Source: Nematostella vectensis
Taxonomy: Eukaryota > Cnidaria > Anthozoa > Actiniaria > Edwardsiidae
NCBI RefSeq assembly: GCF_932526225.1
Contig: NC_064043.1
Location: forward strand, 1,447,501 to 1,511,500
Reading direction: 5' to 3'
DNA: 64,000 nt
Positions within the stretch are counted from its first letter, which is position 1, and each line of letters begins with the position of its first letter. Of the stretch, positions 35,592 through 47,500 are shown in pieces. Below the pieces are notes generated by a model. The model ran no database searches, was not told the DNA's origin, and worked only from the letters and a program-made list of their open reading frames with translations. The position numbers and the translations under genes were made by a program.

Positions 35592-38500
35592 ATGGCGGCG
35601 AAAGCGAGTTTTATAACAAGAAGACTTGCCTTTAATTCAGTCTTTGATTGGCTCGTTTTACGAAATATCCAGGTAGTTAACTATGTGCACACTTTCCATA
35701 ATTATGTGTTCTACAAAATTATGTTTTTATTTGCTGATGTCATTGTGTGTAATCATGCAATCAATCGTGTAATCATGTACAAATTGCAACTTTTTGTTTG
35801 TTTGTAAGATGTAGATTGTAGATTTATATATATGTTTTCTAGATTGAGCTAATAACTGAATTGCAGCAATAGAGAATGTTGCTATAGTTTATGCTTTAAT
35901 GTGTTTAAAATGTGTTAATTTATCTAACAAATATATTGAACAAACCGTGTTCATACTTATTTCTCAAACAATCAGTAAGTCTGTCAGTCACAAAGCGGTT
36001 TAACTAGATGATTGATCACTTTCTTATCTATTAAAAGTATGATAATTATTTGTCTCCTCCATTTTGACCATTGTTTGATTTTTTTATATTTGTTGAAAGG
36101 TCTCCTCTAAATCATGCCGCTGGCAACCACACAGAAGCTTGAGTTCACTGAGACAAGACAAGAAGGACCACATAGCACAGGGGCCAGGCCTTGGAGACTT
36201 TATCTCTGGATCAGACCAAACAGAAGATAATCCATACAAGAGAAAGAAAGGGAAAAGGTGAGAGGAGGAGATCATGATGACAACGCCACTCAGGTGATGT
36301 TGTTGTTGACATACAGATGATGTAAAGGATAGCAGTAATAGTAGATGGTGTCAATTATAATACACTGATTGCAGAAATGACAAAAATTATGATGGTGATA
36401 ATCATGGTGATGATGATAGTAGAAATAACCATTATGGTACTGTAGATTAGGGATCAATCTCGTCCCTAGAGCCCACTACCTTTATGCCAGCGGCAAGGTA
36501 CAAAGCTCTGGGATAATCAATTCCTAGGGCGATTCTTACTGGCTCTCGAACTTACTTCAGTGAGCATGTGCAAATAAAACGACAGTGAATAGAACAATGG
36601 AAAAGGTCCACGATGCCTGTCACACATTCTGTCATTACAAGTAAGATCTGTTTTGAAAATAAAATTGCAGAGAACGGTCCCACAAACCAGCCTATACATT
36701 TAGAACCAAATTTTATTATTGCTGCTAGAAACGTTTAGTACCTTAATAATCAATTGTTTTTTTTTTGGTCTTATGCAGAAATGCAGAAGCGTGAAAAGTC
36801 GTAATATATATGCCGGTCATGTTCTCGGCGGAATAATCCTTTGAAAGTCTTCTGCGGTATGTGTCGGCTCTTCGACACGAGACAATGTGAAGGCAATATT
36901 ATCAAAATCACCGTCCGTTAACAACTACTTCAAGGAGGACAAATGCAATATTTACATCGTGAATCGATTGAATCCTCACATGCCTGGGCACAGAAAAAAT
37001 GTGTGAGCAAAGCTTTTCAATCTTGTCCTCCATTGAGGCATTCAAGGGCAAAATCAGTAAAATAATTGAACTGGATTTGCGCTCTCCTTAAGACACAAAC
37101 AAATCGTTGGTGAATCCAAGCACTGCGTGAATTAGGGATGCCTCACCACTACCAGTTGGCAACAAATTCACCAAAACTATCCTTTCTATCAACGATGACT
37201 GACTTCAAAATCTGGGATTAAATTTCTTTCAGCGTAAAATCATCGACTTTTTCTTATTTGTTAAGCGCAAATTAGATCGATCAATGAAAGAGATCAGCTC
37301 TTGTTCTTTTTGGTCCCTATTTTGTTTGGACATGCGCAGTAAAACCGAAACCAACAGATTCTGTTGGTGAAAAATTGATTATCCCAGAGCCTTGTATCTT
37401 GCCGCTGGCACAAAGGTATGTGGGCTCTGGGAACAAGATTGAGTAGGAATGTTTTTTGTGATGATGTTGATGATGACAATGATGAAGATCATGATGGTTA
37501 TGGTGATGCTCATGACTGTGATTTCAAATGCAATGAGGCAACAGATAGTGGTAATAAGGTGATGATGATGATTATGAGTTAAAATTTGCAACTTTCCAAA
37601 GTTGTTCTATGACTGATATATATATGATGATGTAAAAATAACAATATGATACACATAGATTAAGACTTGCCCCATGGCTGAAGACAGAAATTCCAATTGG
37701 CAAGAACTATTCAAAGCTCAAGGACCACCTTCGGGAGTTGAACCTGAGCACGGTAGGAAGTTATACACAAGCTACTAACTATCAGCAAGCAATGGCTTTG
37801 TTACTATATCACGCTTTTTGACAAATAAATACAAAGAGCCCAAATAGTCATGTTCGAGAACCAGAAGAATAAATACAATAAACCAAAAACTGGGATTAGA
37901 CTGCCAAATTTTCGTCTTTAAAGACTTCTTCTAGGCAGACTCCCTTTTTGACAGTCTTTACCTAATGTTGTCGCATAATGATAAGGTGGTATTTTTCTGT
38001 CATAGGTTTGTGAAGAAGCAAAGTGTCCAAATATTGGAGAATGTTGGGGTGGTGGCGAGGATAACACAGCAACTGCGACTATTATGGTACTTGCAATGAT
38101 AAAAATACTAAGCTGAAGCCTTTGCTACACCTTGCAAACTGAGTCTTGTTTTTGTCCTTGTATTCCTTCTTTTCAATTTTCTTGATCAAGCATTTTTTTA
38201 ATCACCTCATTTTTAGGTGTTAGGTGACCAGTGTACCAGAGGGTGTAGATTCTGCTCAGTGAAAACAAACAAAGCTCCACCCCCCCCAGACCCCAATGAG
38301 CCAATCAACACAGCAGAGGCAATCAGCCGCTGGAACCTGGACTATATTGTCATCACTTCTGTTGACAGGGATGGTAAGTCGATAATGATTTTTAAGGACA
38401 AAAATTCCAATAATAGTAGAATCTTATCTAACGTTATGAGACCCGCAAAAGTATCAATTATACTATAGTAAAAATATATAGTGTCTTCTTTGAAAAGAGG

Positions 38501-41500
38501 CCTTTTCATGGAATTGGTTGTATTTTTTCCTAGGGAGGCCAGCACCCCTTTGAATACATTCTGTGTTGCTACTTAACTGATAGATGTGCTCAGACCTTCA
38601 GACCACTATGAAAATGCAAAAATCAGACCAACCAGATTTGGCATTCAACTTGTTTTATAAAGGTTTTTTTTAATACTACTGTATTAACACCAAATTCTTG
38701 TTTCAGATCTTCCAGATGGTGGAGCAGGGCATTTTGCAGAAACTGTCAGACAGATAAAGAAAAGGTTTGAGACCTTTCTCTTGAATCTTTTAGGGATCTT
38801 TTAAAAAAATACAAAATCTGAGGAAACTTTGGAAGGGGGGTGGAGGGTGAGTGCGACTCAAAAAAATAATAATAGGAAATTGGAAGATCGAAAAAAAATG
38901 ATAATCAATGTCTATTTCTTTTTTTGTAAATATTGTACCAAGATATAAGAGCTGTGAATATCATATTATATAGTGTTGAGTTTGTTTTTATCAATGTGCA
39001 AAAAAGTTGGATAGGGTCGATGGGTAGGGCTACCTCTATCCAGTTTTTTTACAAATATATTTTTTTTAAATTTGCAAGATCCCTTAAGCTATGTGCCCAA
39101 TTCCAATAAATATAAAACATGATTTTCTGGACTTATTTTAATCCTTGCTTATTTGTTTTATCCTGTTTATATTTTGAAACAGATTGTCTTCTATTTAACC
39201 ATTTTACTGCAATTATTTATATGATTAAAATCCTTAAAAATTGTCTCCTGGCTTTTCCCAGAAACCCCAAGATGTTGGTAGAATGCCTGACCCCAGATTT
39301 CCGTGGTAACCGTGAGCATATTAGAACAGTGGCAGAGTCAGGACTAGATGTGTATGCGCATAATGTGGAGACCGTCAAGAGCCTGCAATTGTATGTACAT
39401 ACATCTTGATGACTGGATGTTTAGGAACAAATGTCTGACTGTACAATTGTACACATCTTGATAACTTAAGGTGGCATACTAAATAAAACCCTGAGTAGTA
39501 TTTATAATCAGAGTATAAAGCAAAAATATTATGGTAAAATATACAGTTATTAAAAGGCAAAAAACAGGGGCAGTAGGACCAGTCCCAAAAGTGGGGGGCG
39601 AAGACCCCTCTATCAGTTGTATAATGCATCTTTATGAACTCTTCAGTTTAAAATAATAAAGTAATAATAAAGTAATTTAAATGCAAACTTAAGTAATGCC
39701 ATTCATTCAAAATAATGTAAAAGGTGCTTGAACTCTACCTCTCTTCCCTGTTGCACCCCCCCCCCCCCCCCCTGAAAAATCAGGGCATCCTATATTTATA
39801 CGTCACGGCATTTTCTGGATGCTTCCCAACCTTCTGATCCATACGCTGCCACAGTACACAGAACCAAATATCATGTACGATCTAGGTCGACAGTCACACC
39901 TTTGGTATTTATTTTCAATCAGGAAGACAAAATGTCGTAAAATGTCAAAAAAATAACCAATTAAAATATTTGTGTTATCAAATCAAATCAAGGAAATATT
40001 ACAGTCAGTTGATGCAGATTGTATTTTTTAGTAGGTTGTTAAAATAATAGAGACCTTGTTCTACCCAGGTTAGTGCGAGATCCACGTGCCAATTACAAGC
40101 AGTCTTTGGATGTACTGAGATACGTGAAGGAGGTTCGGCCTGAGATGGTAACAAAGACTTCCATTATGTTAGGTGTGGGAGAAACAGATGACGAGGTGTT
40201 ACAGACCATGAAAGGTGAGGAAATAGCAGCAAAACAGATGATGTGTTACAGACCATGAAAGGTGAGGAAATAGCAGCAAAACAGATGATGTGTTTCAGAC
40301 CATGAAAGGTGAGGAAATAGCAGCAAAACAGATGAAGTGTTACAGACCATGAAAGGTGAGGAAATAGCAGCAAAACAGATGATGTGTTACAGACCATGAA
40401 AGGTGAGGAAATAGCAGCAAAACAGATGATGTGTTACAGACCATGAAAGGTGAGGAAATAGCAGCAAAACAGATGATGTGTTACAGACTATTTTTTAGGA
40501 TCTCTGGAGTATTGGCTTGTGTTGATACTGTTGTTGTTTCAGATCTCAGGAGTATTGGCGTTGATTGTTTGACACTTGGCCAGTATATGCAACCCACTAG
40601 ATTACACCTAAAGGTACCATACACTCCATGTTAGCATTAACTGGCACTTATATTGCAGTGTGTCCAGTCTAGTTCCTGGCGCTCTTTTCGGGTTCCCTGT
40701 GGTGCTTTTGGATTCCTGTGGTTGATAATATGACGCACCTGTAAACTCTCCCCAGCTCCTCTCATCTCAAGGCCAACCACAGGAATCCCAAACATAGCCC
40801 CATGAGCTAGGGTGACGGTGCCTTAAAATGACTGTACTGTTGGTATGTTTTATGCGACCACGTTGCCGTTTGTGTACTGCCTTGTACGCGGTTGTTGCTA
40901 TATATATATTAGCTGCCTGTTTAGCAGTCATCTATAGCATTTGTTACTCCATGGTTCCAGAGCCTCAGCTAGCTTAAGTTGATGAATACGAGAGTACCAG
41001 TTGTGTAACAATTTTATTGCGCCTCTTACTGTTGCATGTAATACATTTGTTAAGCCCCGCCCTGAAGCGCATGGATGATTGTTGGAAACACACTGCACTG
41101 ATGACCTGGCGCTACTTGTACAGCTGGGGGTTCCTTGCTAGCAGAGCTCTTTTTTTTTTCTTTTTTATCACGTTCGCGAGGATAAGAGAATATTTTCCTG
41201 TTCAGAGGTGCAGACATTTCCTGTTATGTGCTCAAGTAAAGCTGTGCTAGCTACTGGAAGGTGTTGTCGGCATTTGCACGATGCTTTAGTCTTATTTGGG
41301 GTCTTCTGTTACAAGGTTTCAGAGTATGTAACTCCAAACAAGTTCCAGCACTGGGAGAATGTTGGTAACGAGCTCGGTTTTGCATACACAGCAAGCGGAC
41401 CTCTAGTTCGGTCATCCTACAAAGCTGGTAAGACTTGAACCTGCCTTCTGTTTCTTCACAGATATTAAACTAAATGGCTTATGACATTATTCCGATAATT

Positions 41501-41609
41501 CTTGTTCAAGAACCTAACCGTTGGCGTTTTATCCACGTTTCTGTGTTTAGGCGAGTTCTTCATCAAAAACATATTGAAGTCGAGGCGTAGTGGGCCGATC
41601 CAACCATAG
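35592..41609 (+). CDS. LIAS: Mitochondrial lipoyl synthase (11 exons, 381 aa)
   Basis: Exons: 35592-35672, 36100-36257, 37659-37752, 38006-38086, 38217-38373, 38707-38764, 39262-39390, 40069-40214, 40543-40613, 41316-41427, 41551-41609. The start has a strong context (aagATGG) and a basic, amphipathic targeting peptide ([14 protein letters not shown]). This radical SAM enzyme inserts two sulfurs into protein-bound octanoyl groups to make lipoyl cofactor. Diagnostic sites: auxiliary cluster [12 protein letters not shown] (C113, C118, C124), radical SAM cluster CTRGCRFC (C144, C148, C151) and the C-terminal RSSYK (from R357). Other conserved blocks are [28 protein letters not shown] and LGQYMQPTR. 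Human LIAS is 372 aa, so the length fits. The exon 8 donor is the first of a series of tandem copies. The last codons (GPIQP) lie in a CCAAT-rich repeat. Confidence 0.97.
36451..37445. mobile_element. MITE-like element with about 70-bp inverted ends in LIAS intron 2
   Basis: The sequence at about 36451-36521 (ggatcaatctcgtccctaga through ctctgggataatcaat) recurs inverted at about 37374-37445 with roughly 85-90% identity by eye; both contain the complement pair gccagcggcaag / cttgccgctggc. About 850 bp lies between, without an obvious transposase frame. It occupies most of the intron between LIAS exons 2 and 3. Confidence 0.75.
40203..40490 (+). repeat. 47-bp tandem repeat copying the LIAS exon 8 donor, 6 copies plus a fragment
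   Basis: The end of exon 8 and its donor (accatgaaag|gtgagg) are repeated at exact 47-bp spacing: donors at 40215, 40262, 40309, 40356, 40403 and 40450. Each unit includes the last 12-25 exon bases plus intron sequence gaaatagcagcaaaacag. Use of any donor but the first adds [14 protein letters not shown] and then a stop (TGA 40256-40258). Confidence 0.93.
40488..40535 (+). repeat. Diverged copy of the LIAS exon 9 acceptor
   Basis: The string ttttttaggatctctggagtattggcttgtgttgat resembles the authentic exon 9 start at 40538 onwards (gtttcagatctcaggagtattggcgttgattg) located about 48 bp downstream. It is a partial duplication of the acceptor and first exon bases. It directly follows the repeated donor copies. 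Confidence 0.7.
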
Positions 41610-41815
41610 GCAACCTAGCAACAGCCAATCAGGGTTAACAGCCAATCAAATGACACCTTACGACCAGTCAATCAGAGGGTGCCTAACAAACAGAGCCAAT
41701 AAGAAGCATCAACAATCAAAGACAACAGCAAGTCAGATGCAACCTAACAACCAGCCAATCAGAGGCAACCTAGCAACAGCCAATCAGCGCCATTAGCCAA
41801 TGAAATGCAACCTAA
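41586..41815. repeat. CCAAT-rich irregular repeat over the LIAS stop codon
   Basis: About 230 bp holds six gccaat motifs (five of them in agccaatca-type contexts) interspersed with gcaacctagcaac and gcaacctaacaa strings. The repeat starts inside the last LIAS codons (CCGATCCAACCATAG). CCAAT on the plus strand matches the NF-Y recognition core, but no gene start lies next to it, so regulatory function is only a possibility. Confidence 0.7.
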
Positions 41816-42904
41816 CAATATACTCTTTGGTCTATCCAAAAAGGCCTCATGCCTAATGTAAACTACCGTTAAATATTTTTTAGAGATGGCCAAGATTCGT
41901 TTCGAGGTTATCAGGGTGTAAAACTATTGGAAGGAACATAACATTATATAAAAGTAACAGTCTTCAAGATTTGAGTAAACAGAGAAATCATTTAATAAGT
42001 AAAATAAACTTGATCTTTTAGCGCTCTCTTTATTTGCCTTCCCAGTATGCCATTAGGTTGAACGGGTATTTGCGGTAATACGACATTCTTTTTCTGTGTT
42101 TTCAATAGATAACACCACTAGCATAATTTTGTGTCCTAAAACCAAGCGCTGTTTGTGGTCTTATTAAGTGCTCACCCCGCTGTGATTTTGCGGCTTTTCG
42201 AGCACATGCCCCGTGCGAATGTTTTAGTTATTTTTAAATAAGTATTGAAATACTTGACAATTATACTAGAATTATTCAAGAAAAGGCTGGAGAATGAACG
42301 GAACTTGTTTTTAACACCTGTTGCTGCTTTTACGACCTCTACTTTACTTTTGACTTGGGCCTACGTGCGACCTAAGGGTCATCTTCCACCGTAGGGCTTG
42401 ACTTAATGCCAGATTCTTCTTTGCGGTTGCTCTAAAATAGTCATCACAGCAGAGCGCTAATAGGTTATGATTCCCTTTCGCCACGAGATCCAAGGAGCAA
42501 TTCGATACTAAGGGTAGGGGGGGTAGTGTAAAACAATTTCGCCTGAGATGGGTGTTGAGGGGAAATGAAACTGTCCATGGTGCACTTTGATTGTATATGA
42601 GACAAGGCGAAGATCTAAAGAGCATTCTCCCCAGACCCAGGACCCCTGGGTTACATTAACAAGGCATTCCGTGCCAACGGTCATCTTCAGACGGTAAATA
42701 CGCCACCAGGGAGGGTGGTGTGGGGGTACGTTGTGACAAAACGATGCCAGATAGGGGTGGTGTGGCGGATACGGAGGTCTAGGGAGCAATTTGAGACTGG
42801 CAGAGAGGGCGGTGATAAGATAGTAACTGTCTGTAGTAGTAACTGAGAGTGTGTGACAAGGCGATGCCACAGAGAGGGGTGTAGGGTACGGGGAATCTCT
42901 TGGA
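41816..42904. other. Region downstream of LIAS
   Basis: Contains a candidate LIAS polyadenylation signal (aataaa near 42002). From about 42480 to 42900 two diverged copies of a segment with gagcaatt(c/t)ga(t/g)act and adjoining ggtagtgta/gacaaggcga strings point to an older tandem duplication. A long minus-strand open frame here continues from the 33-bp array and is not supported as a gene. Confidence 0.4.
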
Positions 42905-43375
42905 AAGCAACCATCCTCATGTCTATTCACGGGTGAAAAGCAACCATCCTCATGTATATTCACGGGTGAAAAGCAACCATCCTCATGTCTATTCACGGGT
43001 GAAAAGCAACCATCCTCATGTCTATTCACGGGTGAAAAGCAACCATCCTCATGTCTATTCACGAGTGAGAAGCAACCATCCTCATGTCTAATCACGGGTG
43101 AAAAGCAACCATCCTCATGTCTATTCACGGGTGAAAAGCAACCATCCTCATGTCTATTCACGGGTGAAAAGCAACCATCCTCATGTCTATTCACGAGTGA
43201 GAAGCAACCATCCTCATGTCTATTCACGGGTGAAAAGCAACCATCCTTATGTCTATTCACGGGTGAGACGCAACCATCCTCATGTCTATTCACGGGTGAG
43301 ACGCAACCATCCTCATGTCTATTCACGGGTGAAAAGCAACCATCCTCATGTCTATTCACGGGTGAAAAGCAACCA
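42905..43375. repeat. 33-bp minisatellite, about 14 copies
   Basis: The unit aaaagcaaccatcctcatgt plus ctattcacgggtg (33 bp, 11 codons) is repeated with few changes. As 33 is divisible by three, open frames persist on both strands (VNRHEDGCFSP on minus, NHPHVYSRVKS on plus). No splice context or upstream start that looks genic was found. Confidence 0.93.
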
Positions 43376-44514
43376 GAACCCGATTACCCTGCCGCCTTTT
43401 TTATATAGTTAACACGTATTGTAGACAAAAACTTCTCACCTTTCACGGTGTAATGGATCCCCGTAGTTAAGGCTCTGTTGGAGAGGAGCCGGCCCGAGGG
43501 GCTTTCTCTGTTTTTGTACAAACACTATGTGTGTCGCGACAAATGCAGACCCCCTTGCGGTGAAAGGAAATAAAAATAGCTAAGTTTTTTACTGTTTTTT
43601 ATTACTTAAAAATGGTTGTTTTGTTCCATTGAACAGCTAATTTTTGCATGCACTATTCATAGAACCCGAGGGATACATATCCCAGAGGATAGAGTCTCGC
43701 TTGCGCTGTCTATGCAAAACCTTATCAGAATATATTCGCGTTAAACAATATATTTTTTCCTTTTAAGTCTGTATGATTTTCCGCTTTATTTCAAGGCCTT
43801 CCGTGATTTTGTGTTTTACAATCAAGTAACACAAATAAGAAAGCAAGTAAGGAAAAGGTGAAAACGCGAGCAAAGCAAAACTCCAATAAATCTGACGATC
43901 GGTTTTCCCCATACGAGAAGTCGACACCGCCCGGCGGGATGCTCGGCGTTTGAGATTCTAACCGCCTGGCGGGATGCTGGACGTTTGAGATTCTATTACG
44001 GAGTCATCTTTTGTCAAGGATAGCTGAGTAAAGAATCGGTACCATTTATATTCTCGTTAGAAGAAGTACTTGTTGATTAAAAGGTGACAGGACATAAAAA
44101 TCTTGTTGCACATATACCAATAAAAAGTGCAAAAAGATTGAACAAAGTGGGCTATATATTATAAGCATGCTCTTGTAGCCACTGTGAAGATGCGTCGCAT
44201 AGCTTGTGGAAACCAGTGCTACGTGGGTTTCAACGATTGAACCGCAGACTCGGCGCGGACAACAAAGTTCAACTTGGGATTCTTCTAGAGAGACCGATTT
44301 TTCCATTTGATTGTCCCCATTTGATCCTGATTATCTCCTTGCGTCCCACAGGGATTTATATGCAGCAAAACCATCATCTTCCTTCAGTTGGCATGGCCGC
44401 GGGCTTGACCTACGAAATATGACTTTTTGCATTTCTGACGATCCAGGATGGTACAACAATCTTAATCTGCACTCAGCCGTTATTACATGTTGGTGTTGTG
44501 AGACGTCTTGAAGG
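43376..44514. other. Upstream region of the Ig-fibrinogen gene
   Basis: Includes a direct duplication at about 43930-43998 (gcgggatgctcggcgtttga / gcgggatgctggacgtttga). The end of the segment (about 44200-44514) probably carries the promoter and 5' untranslated region of the gene starting at 44515. No other exon was supported. Confidence 0.4.
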
Positions 44515-47500
44515 ATGAGCGAAAAAGTCAATCACTGGTTGTGTGCGCTCGTCGCGATCATTGTGCTATGTACGCTGTGTGTTATGCTTTGCTGCACGGG
44601 TTTTATTCGTGTGGAAGTCCAGCTGGGAGCACACAAGGGCAAGATTGCAGCGCTAGAGAGAGAAGTCCAAATGTTGGTTTTGCTGCACGAGCGCTACAAG
44701 AAAGATAACGGTAGGTCACTATTTTACTCTTTTTCAATTAACTTCGACTGAAAGAGGTTTTTTATGATGTAAGGAAAACGAAAGTCACGAGCAAGTATGT
44801 AAAATCCTTGTATTTTTATTGAAACGCAGTCGCAATTATTCCAATAAATTAGTAAAAATGTGAAAACAATTTATGTCAATAATTCATGCCTTTCCGACTC
44901 TGATTTTTATTTCCTAAGACATATAATGTTTTTCTCTTAAACTCGTTTTTTTAGTCAGTGCGCGTGTAATAGCAGAGATATAAAATTAAGGATTTGCCAA
45001 TAATCGTTTTAATCCAATAACAGGCTTTTAAAATTCTCAGCGAGTTGTGATTGTTCGATATTTTTATAGTTTCCGGCCACTTAACACTCCTGTTAGGAAT
45101 AGAGACAAGAGCTCTGGCGTATTAGGAACAAGAGCACTGCGATGCCGTGTAAGGTACAAGGATTGGATAGATTACCACATTGTTCTATTGTATCCTCTTT
45201 CTTCGTCTCTGGTGCACCAATCCTATGTGGTGAAATCTTCTGATAGCTTCTACATGACCCTGCTCTCCAGTTGAACCGTCTCTATTTAGATTCATATCAA
45301 AATAATAATAAAAATATAGCACTTAACTGATTACAACAATTAAGAGCCTGAAGACAGTAATAATTTAGAACCTAAAGATTCTAGCCTATACAATTAGTCA
45401 CAACCTCAATTAAACTTCTAACAGACACTACTTTTACAATTTTTAAATATTTTTCGCTTTTCCATTAAAAATCACCGGAGATTATTACGTAATTGACCGG
45501 ACGTAATCTGGTGACAAAGACACGGACAAAATAAAGAGACAACTGGCCCACATTGAACCCTTCCAGTTAAGGGACTTCACCTTTTATAGGTCATGATTTC
45601 ATCATGATTCAGGTCATGATTTCATAGCTTATAGGTCATAATTAATGGGGCGAAAACCATGTTTAAGAATGTTCTAGGTCTCGTTTCAAAGAAAATCTAC
45701 CTTAATTATATCCCACAGCTTCCCTTCACAACCGCTTTGCACGAGCAATCGACCCCACACCCAACCCCACGATGCCAGTTATCTGTCAACAGTGCGTCAA
45801 ACCATGGATTCGAGAAGAAGTCGTTGACTCCGTCTCGTATGCTGTCGAACAATTCTGTAAGCCAAAGGATAAACTGTGCTTGCGTGGTCCACCTGGGCCG
45901 CCCGGCCCGCAAGGACCTAAGGGGGATCCCGGTGTACGGGGGGAGAAGGGAGACAGAGGAATTCCTGGAGTAGGTGAGTGAGTAATACTGGTCTTGCAGT
46001 TCACAGGCGTTACTCCAAATAAATGTATATTTGTGTGATGGTAACTTTCTATAGTTCCGCCTTTTTATACCCGTTTTTGTAATTTGATTTCCTTAGGATT
46101 TCATTATACAAGGCTCATTCCAACTAACTTCCCGAGTACTCATAGAGGGGGGGGGGGGGGGTGAATAGGTTCGCGGATCGGCGGATTCAGCCCCGAAATG
46201 CTCACGGATTACGGATTTTGATTATTATTTCAGCGGATTGGCGGATTTTGGAAATACGGCGGATCACGGATCTGTTGACAATTTGGGCACGGATCTCGGA
46301 TTTTGACTGCTTTGACGGTCGAATTTGAATCTTTAATAAATTTCAATCGATGCTATTGTTTATCTGTCAAACCATGAAGCTAAAAATATCTGTGGATCCA
46401 CGGATTTGCCCCGAAAATGTTGCGGATCGGCGGATTTACATACCCCTATTCACCACCCCCCCTGGGAGAGTTGAGGGACGGGGGGGGTGTTGTGTGGGGG
46501 GAGAAAAAAAAGAGACAAAGGAGTAGGCAAGCAATGCTTGTCTAGTACTGGTATGGGTTAATATCAGCTGAAATAGAAATTGAAGCAAAAGTTTTCAATT
46601 TTGAAATGTCTTCTGCGACCGCTGACGTGCACGGGAATGACGCCACGAGCGCGCGCTGTTGTGAATTTTTTTGTCAGTGCTTTTTCTTTCGCGTTTTCAG
46701 GATAAATTCTAAAAAAACATATTGATGATAATTCTATGAAAGAAATAAAGCATTCTTCCTCTGCCTTCATAGAGTTTTGAAAACATTGGTGTTTGTTTGA
46801 GGAGTTATTGAGCAGACGAAAAGTGAGTTTTGACTGCACAAAAATGTTCACAGGACAGATGTCACTTTGGCTGGACGTTATCGACTGATATTTGTCCTGT
46901 GAAATTGTGCACGTGACCCGTATTGACCAAAGAGCGCGCGTGAAAATTCATCACTGGGATATAAAGGTTAATATCTGTCTTGTACTGGTATAGGTTAATA
47001 TCTGTCAAATACTGGTAATGGTTAATATCTGTCTAGTACTGGTATAGGTTAATATCTGTCTGGTAATGGTATATGTTAATATCTGTCAAATACTGGTAAT
47101 GGTTAATATCTGTCTAGTACTGGTATAGGTTAATATCTGTCTAGTACTGGTATGGGTTAATATCTGTCTAAGACTGGTATAGGTTAATATCTGTCTAGTA
47201 CTGGTATGGGTTAATATCTGTCTAAGACTGGTATAAGTTAATATCTGTCTAGTACTGGTATAGGTTAATATCTGTCTAGTACTAACTAGTATGGGTTAAT
47301 ATCTGTCTAGTACTGGTATGGCTTAATATCTGTCTAGTACTGGTATGGCTTAATATCTGTCTGGTAATGGTATGGCTTAATATCTGTCTAAGACTGGTAT
47401 AGGTTAATATCTGTCTAGTACTGGTATGGGTTAATATCTGTCTAAGACTGGTATAGGTTAATATCTGTCTAGTACTGGTATGGCTTAATATCTGTCAAAT

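Noticed and set aside
42508-43359. A 283-codon minus-strand frame with NRHEDGCFSPV repeats
   Set aside because: Produced by a 33-bp minisatellite that is open on both strands; the non-repeat part shows no domain.
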